Source of the DNA: Candidatus Ulvibacter alkanivorans
Lineage (GTDB): Bacteria; Bacteroidota; Bacteroidia; Flavobacteriales; Flavobacteriaceae
DNA length: 36,257 nucleotides
NCBI RefSeq assembly: GCF_003333325.1
Contig: NZ_QOLC01000107.1
Coordinates: 1-36,257 of the forward strand
Reading direction: 5' to 3'
Shown: one piece after another, positions 30,896 through 36,257 of the stretch
How positions within the stretch are numbered: the first letter of the stretch is position 1
Layout of the letters: each line of letters starts with the position of its first letter
Program-made: the position numbers and the translations under genes
The notes under the pieces: generated by a model
The model's database searches: none
Seen by the model: the letters and a program-made list of their open reading frames with translations, nothing else
Told to the model about the DNA's origin: nothing

Positions 30896-31750
30896 TTAAC
30901 GAACAATTCTACTTACTACCAAATTAAAATTAGAAACCACACAATTTGAACCCGAAGTATTGTTCGCTCGTGTATACGCCATCCTAATCTTACCTCCATT
31001 AAGATCGAAGGTACCTAATTGATAAAGTAGAATGGTTTCACTTACCCGTGTACTATATCCGTTCCCTCTAAGCAATGGTATTGACTTCTGATAAATAATA
31101 ATACCGGGGTTTCCGGGGTTGCTGTCGATATCAATTTGTAACTCGATTACACCATTGTTGTTATTCGGAACTGCTTCAAACTGCAATCGAACCAATATTA
31201 CATCCCCAATTTCAATTGGCGTTAAAACACCATTAGTACTGTCATAAAAATCGGATGCTGTATAACCGTCCGGTGCATACGAACTAATAAAAGAATCGGA
31301 TGGGTCGTCCTCAAAATCGAGATCGATATTCGTAAAGTTAGAAAAAGTGTTCAAATCCGGAGAATTTACAAAGGGAAGGGTAAAACTAGAATTTGCATCG
31401 GTTAAGGCCACCCAGCCACGTTTTCTTCTTCCGGTCTCCTTGGTACTCACCCACCGACTTCCATCCCATACATAGAAACCGGGTTTTACATCGTTTTCCG
31501 GGTCTGCATTACTGGTTGTACTCGTGTTATAAACCAACAAACCTTCTTGGGATGCTCCTATTGAGGCAATAGTCGCAGTATCATCAGCACCCGTTAAGGC
31601 CACGCGGTTGATCAAAACTCCGGCGTCGTCACCTTCAATTTGTAAAGATGCTCCATCTACTAAGGTTGTTGTTCCAATTCCAACCTGGGCATTACCCAGT
31701 GTAGTAATACATGCTAGCAAAACTAGCACTAAGACATTTCTAGAATTCAT
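30896..31750 (-). CDS. Secreted protein of the flavobacterial VGIGT type
   Basis: I place the start at ATG 31750 (MNSRNVLVLVLLACITTLGN, 284 residues), because the upstream ATG at 31780 lies ahead of a TATCTTGC box. A Sec signal peptide ends at GNAQ, and the mature protein opens VGIGTTTLVDGASLQIEG, then VLINRVALTG, a common start of flavobacterial surface proteins. PGFYVWDGSRWV is another family motif. The C-terminal half is a beta-rich domain with Asp/Asn runs. There is no T9SS sorting signal at the end. Role unknown, likely cell-surface or extracellular. Confidence 0.8.
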   Translation of the reverse strand: MNSRNVLVLVLLACITTLGNAQVGIGTTTLVDGASLQIEGDDAGVLINRVALTGADDTATIASIGASQEGLLVYNTSTTSNADPENDVKPGFYVWDGSRWVSTKETGRRKRGWVALTDANSSFTLPFVNSPDLNTFSNFTNIDLDFEDDPSDSFISSYAPDGYTASDFYDSTNGVLTPIEIGDVILVRLQFEAVPNNNNGVIELQIDIDSNPGNPGIIIYQKSIPLLRGNGYSTRVSETILLYQLGTFDLNGGKIRMAYTRANNTSGSNCVVSNFNLVVSRIVR

Positions 31751-32006
31751 TGCAAAAATTTTTTGCGCAAGATAACACATCTTAACAAAATTTTAAGAAT
31801 TACAAGTAATTTTTAAAAGAAGTTGTAGCACCTGCGTAGCGCACTAAACTTTTGAATCCATACAAAAACAAGGTGTCACCTATCACATAAACTATTATCC
31901 TTCAGCACTTAAAAAACTTCAGTAGCACTATTATCATACCCGTATACGCAACATTCGAGGTGGTTTTAACGTTGTAAGAATTCATCAATTAAAAAACCAA
32001 CTAATT

Positions 32007-33107
32007 ATGCTACAACGATTTTTTATTTTCTGCTCCGGGGCCGATGTCGATATATTGGACGAATGTTCGGCCGGGGAACGTACCAAGTATGCCGGGATAG
32101 GCGCCACGGTGTTCTTTACAGCAGTTATGGCTGCGATCGCAGGGTCTTATGCCCTCTATACCGTATTCGACACTATATTTACTGCGGTTTTCTTCGGAAT
32201 AATTTGGGGACTCCTTATTTTTAATCTCGACCGATTCATTGTTTCTACCATCAAGAAACGCGATAGTTTTTTCGATGAGTTGATCCAAGCCTCACCACGA
32301 ATCCTGTTAGCGATCATTATTGCCATTGTAATCTCAAAACCACTCGAACTTAAAATTTTCGAAAAAGAGATCGATCAGGTTTTATTGGAAGAAAAAAATG
32401 ACCTCACCTTAGCGAATAAAGATCAACTCGCGATGCAATACACTCCAAGTGTAGAAGCACTTAATGCACAAATTGAAAACCTTAAGCAAGAAGTCTCGAC
32501 TAAGGAGAACGAAGTGAATGCACTTTACGAAACCTATATTGCCGAAGCCGAAGGCCGAAAAGGCACTGAACTAATTGGCAAAGGACCGGTATACAAAGAA
32601 AAACGTGAAAAACACGACGCCGAACTTGCTGCCTTACAAGAGTTACGTACTGCAAATGCCGAAAAAATAGAGGCCGCAGAAGCTCAAATCGCTGTGCTTG
32701 ATACCGAATATCAAAACAAAGTAGCAACCACCCAACCGGTAATCGACGGGTTCGACGGATTAATGGCGCGTGTAAACGCACTAGGTAAACTTCCTTGGAT
32801 CCCTTCCTTCTTTATTTTCTTATTGTTCCTCGCGATAGAGACCTCCCCTATTATCGCTAAATTATTGTCTCCTAAAGGTGCTTACGACCTAAAATTAGAA
32901 GAACAAGAAGGCGCACTCAAATCATGGGTGGTACAACAACAGGCGCAACGAGACGAACTGGTTACTACCGACAGAGACATCAATAACCGAGTGTACGCCG
33001 ATATCGCCGAAGAACAAGAACTGTATGACTACAAGCGCAAAAAAGCACGAGAACTCATGCAATTACAAGCAGATGCTTTCTATAAAAAACAACAACGTGT
33101 TTTATAA
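32007..33107 (+). CDS. DUF4407 membrane protein with cytoplasmic coiled coil
   Basis: The 366-residue protein begins LQRFFIFCSGADVDILDEC, then has TM segments near 30-50, 55-75 and 92-112, a long charged coiled coil (about 115-240), a fourth TM (about 255-275, WIPSFFIFLLFLAIETSPII), and a second helical tail. This is the DUF4407 layout. Function is unknown. It lies upstream of the large fusion gene on the same strand with a 98-base gap. Confidence 0.88.
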   Translation: MLQRFFIFCSGADVDILDECSAGERTKYAGIGATVFFTAVMAAIAGSYALYTVFDTIFTAVFFGIIWGLLIFNLDRFIVSTIKKRDSFFDELIQASPRILLAIIIAIVISKPLELKIFEKEIDQVLLEEKNDLTLANKDQLAMQYTPSVEALNAQIENLKQEVSTKENEVNALYETYIAEAEGRKGTELIGKGPVYKEKREKHDAELAALQELRTANAEKIEAAEAQIAVLDTEYQNKVATTQPVIDGFDGLMARVNALGKLPWIPSFFIFLLFLAIETSPIIAKLLSPKGAYDLKLEEQEGALKSWVVQQQAQRDELVTTDRDINNRVYADIAEEQELYDYKRKKARELMQLQADAFYKKQQRVL

Positions 33108-33205
33108 CTATATACATCTTCTTATAAACGGAATAGCGAAGCCGCTAAAAATTCATGAATCACGATGATTTTTTAAGTAATATTGTTGGTATAAGGTATA
33201 CTTAA

Positions 33206-36200
33206 ATGATTCAACAAATTGCGACAATAAACGCTTCAGAAATAGCTGCGCATTTTTACGGGATTACTTCGGAAGCTTCCGTATTACCGGGCGATTGCGA
33301 TGCTAATTTTAAGCTAGTTACTGCACATGATGCGTCTTATCTTCTAAAAATTTGGCACGCAGATGCTTCTGAAGCGATCATCGATCTACAACTCGAGATC
33401 CTGAAATACCTTTCAGAAAAAGACATCGCAATTACGGTACCGACCGTTGTTCACAATTCGGTAGGAGACCCTATAACCACCGTAAAATTAGATAATGGCG
33501 ATCACCGACTTGTCACGGTTTTTAATTGGGTAGCGGGAAGACTGTGGGCTACGGTAACTCCCAAGAAATCAACTTTACGAAACAGTCTGGGTGTATCGGC
33601 AGGGTCAATTACCAAAAATTTAATCGGTTTTTCACATCCGGCCGCCAATCGCAAGTTCGACTGGAATTTGGCCGATGCCTCTTGGACAAAGGATCATATT
33701 GCGCTTTTTACCGGTACAAAGAAGGAGCTAATAACCTATTTTCAGAACAAGTTTGATACATTAAAAGGTATCTATAACAAGTTACCTAAAAGTGTTATTC
33801 ACAATGATGTAAACGATAACAACATTGTAGTTTCAACTCATCTAAAAGATCCCGAGGTAACCGGTATCATCGATTTTGGTGATACAGTGTATTCGCAAAC
33901 CATTAACGATCTCGCAATTGTATTGGCATATGCGATCATGGAACTCCCCGACCCGCTCGCAGCCGCAGTGGATGTAATTCGCGGATACCATAAAGAATAT
34001 TCCATTTCCGAAGAAGAATTGCAATGCCTTTATACACTGGTAGGTATGCGACTTGTTACAACTGTCACTAAAGCTGCATTGCGTAAGGCCGAAGATCCAA
34101 CTAACCGCTATTGGACGATTAGTGAGCAACCTGCGTGGGAACTTTTAAAAAAATGGTGTGAGGTGAACGAGCATTTCGCATATTACTGTTTTCGGGAGGC
34201 GTGTGGATTGAGCGCGCATCCTAATGAAGAAAGATTCTTAGCCTGGGCAGATACCAATCAAATAAGCTTGAACGTACTATTTCCAACAATTCCTATTGAA
34301 ACCACCCACCTCCTCGACATGAGTGTTGGCAGCACTATTTTAGGAAATCTGGGAGAATACAGTGATCCGGAGATAGCGGCTTACAAGCTTGCACAGTTTC
34401 AGAAAAAAATACCAAACACGCTATTGGCTAATGGTTATTTGGAGATTAGGCCTTTTTATACCACTGCTGCTTTCAAAAGTGAGGGCAACAATGGACCCCA
34501 ATACCGAACCGTGCACTTAGGTACCGATTTTTGGGTGCCGGCCGAAACACCCGTGCATAGTCCGTATGATGGAAAAGTAAAGATCGTGCATCATAACGAT
34601 TACGATAAAGATTATGGTCCAATGGTGATCCTAGAACATCAAGCCGAGGATTTCCTCTTTTACACACTCTACGGGCATTTAACCTTATCATCTTTATCGC
34701 TTCTGAAAGCAGGGCAACAAATTTCGGCAGGAACTTGTATCGGTTATATTGGAGCTCCGCATGAGAATGGGAATTGGGCACCACATTTGCATTTTCAGAT
34801 CATCTTGGATCTATTAGATAACAATGAAAATTTTAATGGTGTGGCATTGCCTTCGGAAATTCCTGTTTGGAGCAGTATTTGTCCCGATCCGAATCGAATG
34901 TTCAAAGAATCGCTTACGCCTTCCGAAGCAACTAAAACCGAAAAAGAACTTCTCGATTTTAGAGAGAGACACCTTGGCAAAGGCCTTAGCGTATCGTACA
35001 GTAAACCCCTTCATATTGTTCGCGGTCAAGGCGTGCATCTACTTGATATTGAAGGAAGGAAATACCTCGATACCGTGAATAATGTTAATCATGTTGGACA
35101 TCAACATCCTGCTGTCGTGGCTGCCGGCCAAGCACAAATGGCCGTTCTAAATACCAATACGCGTTACTTGCACCAAGAATTGGTGGCATATTCTAATGCT
35201 TTACTAAAAAAATTACCTCCTGAACTTTGCGTGCTTCATTTTGTAAACTCGGGTAGTGAAGCCAACGAATTGGCCTTGCGCATGGCAAAAACGGTAACCG
35301 GGCAAAGCGATACGATCGCCATCGAAGTTGGATATCACGGAAACACCAATGCCGTTATGGAGGTGAGCTCATATAAGTTTGATGGAAAAGGGGGTGCCGG
35401 TAAACCAAACACAACACATATATTACCCCTCCCCGACCCGTTTAGAGGCATATATGCATCCAATTCAAACTGCGGGAGTGACTACGCCGCTCATACAAAA
35501 ACGATCATTGAGAACCTCAATAAGAAAAACCGAGGTGTGGCGGCCTTTATAGGCGAAACCCTTATTAGTTGCGGTGGCCAAATTACGCCTCCTAAGAATT
35601 ACTTTAAAGAAGTGTACCAACATGTTCGAGAGGCTGGCGGGCTGTGCATTGCCGATGAAGTACAAACCGGATTTGGCCGAGTAGGCAAGACTTTTTGGGC
35701 CTTTGAGCTATACGATGTGCTCCCCGATATAGTGACCATGGGCAAGCCTGCCGGAAACGGGCATCCCTTAGCAATAGTAGCCTGTACGAAGGAAGTTGCT
35801 GAAGCCTTTAACACCGGCATGGAATTTTTTAATACGTTTGGAGGAAATCCTGTGTCTTGTGCAATTGGACGCACGGTCTTGGAGGTGATTGAAACAGAAA
35901 AATTACAGCAAAATGCTTTAAGAATTGGTGCTTACTTAAAAAAAGAATTACAGTCGCTTCAGGCAGAGTTTCCAATTATTGGTGACGTGAGGGGTGAAGG
36001 TTTGTTCTTAGGAATTGAACTTACCAACGCGACTAAGCAACCGTTGGCCGACCACGCCTCATATTTAGCTGACAGAATGCGAGAACTGGGAATCCTGATG
36101 AGCACAGACGGACCTGATTATAATGTTCTAAAAATTAAACCTCCTATGATTTTTAGTGAAGAGAACGCAAAAGAACTTATCTTTAGAATGAATACGGTCT

Positions 36201-36229
36201 TAGAGGAAGATTTTATGAAACACTATTAA
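33206..36229 (+). CDS. APH-type kinase / M23 peptidase / class III aminotransferase fusion
   Basis: The 1007-residue protein has three domains. Residues 1-330 are an aminoglycoside-phosphotransferase-like kinase with H199-N-D201-V-N-D-N-N and I-D223-F-G-D. Residues about 400-560 are an M23 (LytM) peptidase with all zinc ligands in place: H437-x3-D441 and H527-x-H529. Residues about 580-1007 are a class III PLP aminotransferase with K847 in TMGKPAGNG. There is no signal peptide. The kinase plus aminotransferase pairing recalls the animal hydroxylysine kinase and phospholyases acting on phosphohydroxylysine or phosphoethanolamine; a kinase-then-lyase reaction on an amino alcohol is therefore likely. 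What the M23 domain does in a cytoplasmic enzyme is unclear. Confidence 0.88.
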   Translation: MIQQIATINASEIAAHFYGITSEASVLPGDCDANFKLVTAHDASYLLKIWHADASEAIIDLQLEILKYLSEKDIAITVPTVVHNSVGDPITTVKLDNGDHRLVTVFNWVAGRLWATVTPKKSTLRNSLGVSAGSITKNLIGFSHPAANRKFDWNLADASWTKDHIALFTGTKKELITYFQNKFDTLKGIYNKLPKSVIHNDVNDNNIVVSTHLKDPEVTGIIDFGDTVYSQTINDLAIVLAYAIMELPDPLAAAVDVIRGYHKEYSISEEELQCLYTLVGMRLVTTVTKAALRKAEDPTNRYWTISEQPAWELLKKWCEVNEHFAYYCFREACGLSAHPNEERFLAWADTNQISLNVLFPTIPIETTHLLDMSVGSTILGNLGEYSDPEIAAYKLAQFQKKIPNTLLANGYLEIRPFYTTAAFKSEGNNGPQYRTVHLGTDFWVPAETPVHSPYDGKVKIVHHNDYDKDYGPMVILEHQAEDFLFYTLYGHLTLSSLSLLKAGQQISAGTCIGYIGAPHENGNWAPHLHFQIILDLLDNNENFNGVALPSEIPVWSSICPDPNRMFKESLTPSEATKTEKELLDFRERHLGKGLSVSYSKPLHIVRGQGVHLLDIEGRKYLDTVNNVNHVGHQHPAVVAAGQAQMAVLNTNTRYLHQELVAYSNALLKKLPPELCVLHFVNSGSEANELALRMAKTVTGQSDTIAIEVGYHGNTNAVMEVSSYKFDGKGGAGKPNTTHILPLPDPFRGIYASNSNCGSDYAAHTKTIIENLNKKNRGVAAFIGETLISCGGQITPPKNYFKEVYQHVREAGGLCIADEVQTGFGRVGKTFWAFELYDVLPDIVTMGKPAGNGHPLAIVACTKEVAEAFNTGMEFFNTFGGNPVSCAIGRTVLEVIETEKLQQNALRIGAYLKKELQSLQAEFPIIGDVRGEGLFLGIELTNATKQPLADHASYLADRMRELGILMSTDGPDYNVLKIKPPMIFSEENAKELIFRMNTVLEEDFMKHY

Positions 36230-36231
36230 TT

Positions 36232-36257
36232 ATGAAAAAATCACTTCTATTTGGCAT
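36232..36257 (+). CDS. Start of a further gene (runs off right edge)
   Basis: Two bases after the stop of the fusion gene an ATG begins MKKSLLFG, the opening of a typical signal peptide, and runs off the window. Too short to classify; probably exported and co-transcribed with the fusion gene. Confidence 0.45.

Overview
The window looks like a marine-type flavobacterium (Bacteroidota, Flavobacteriaceae). The reasons are AT-rich DNA, few Shine-Dalgarno sites, several matches to the Bacteroidota -7 box TAnnTTTG, a secreted protein of the flavobacterial VGIGT type, and gene content such as DUF1206, DUF4407, M56/BlaI and CzcA-TolC fusion pumps. Species cannot be named from the sequence alone.

Bases 1 to about 25.5 kb read as one end of an integrated genomic island. 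Every convincing gene there is on the minus strand. In transcription order (right to left) it begins with two plasmid/ICE-type genes, a ParB-like protein and a DUF932 protein, each preceded by a near-identical leader of about 150 bp. Then comes a 21-kb metal-homeostasis supercluster. The first part holds a His-rich secreted protein, a CzcA-TolC fusion RND pump, its lipoprotein adaptor, a PII-like protein of the kind linked to metal pumps, a short CDF-like transporter and a Fur-family regulator. The middle part holds two SpoIIAA-like proteins around a DoxX protein and a membrane-anchored AlbA_2 protein, then a P1B-4 metal ATPase. The last part holds a second Fur regulator, a small helical protein, a second CDF with an HMA-like N-terminus, a broken small membrane ORF, a second His-rich protein, a TolC channel, a His-rich lipoprotein, an RND adaptor and a second RND pump, ending at a terminator (997-1028). 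Past the terminator are a PD-(D/E)XK-type nuclease-like protein and a partial unknown ORF that runs off the left edge.

The island ends next to a tRNA-Leu(UAG) gene at 25546-25627, whose 3' end faces the island. This is the usual geometry for tyrosine-recombinase integration. No integrase is in the window, so the other end must lie to the left. Two truncated tRNA-Leu copies lie just upstream of the intact gene.

From 25.9 kb to the right edge the DNA looks like ordinary flavobacterial chromosome with mixed strands: an M20 peptidase, a DUF1206 membrane protein, a PhnA-like zinc protein, a BlaI/M56 sensor pair with a recognisable BlaI-type operator, a secreted protein, a DUF4407 membrane coiled-coil protein, and a 1007-residue APH kinase - M23 peptidase - class III aminotransferase fusion followed by the start of another gene.

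Functionally, the island would confer efflux of divalent metals such as Co, Zn, Cd and Ni, and possibly Cu, at both membranes. The P-type ATPase and CDFs would move cytoplasmic ions to the periplasm, and the two RND tripartite pumps would move periplasmic ions out. His-rich periplasmic proteins may buffer or hand over metal, and the Fur-type regulators and PII-like protein may control expression or activity. Metal specificities are inferred from family motifs, not shown.
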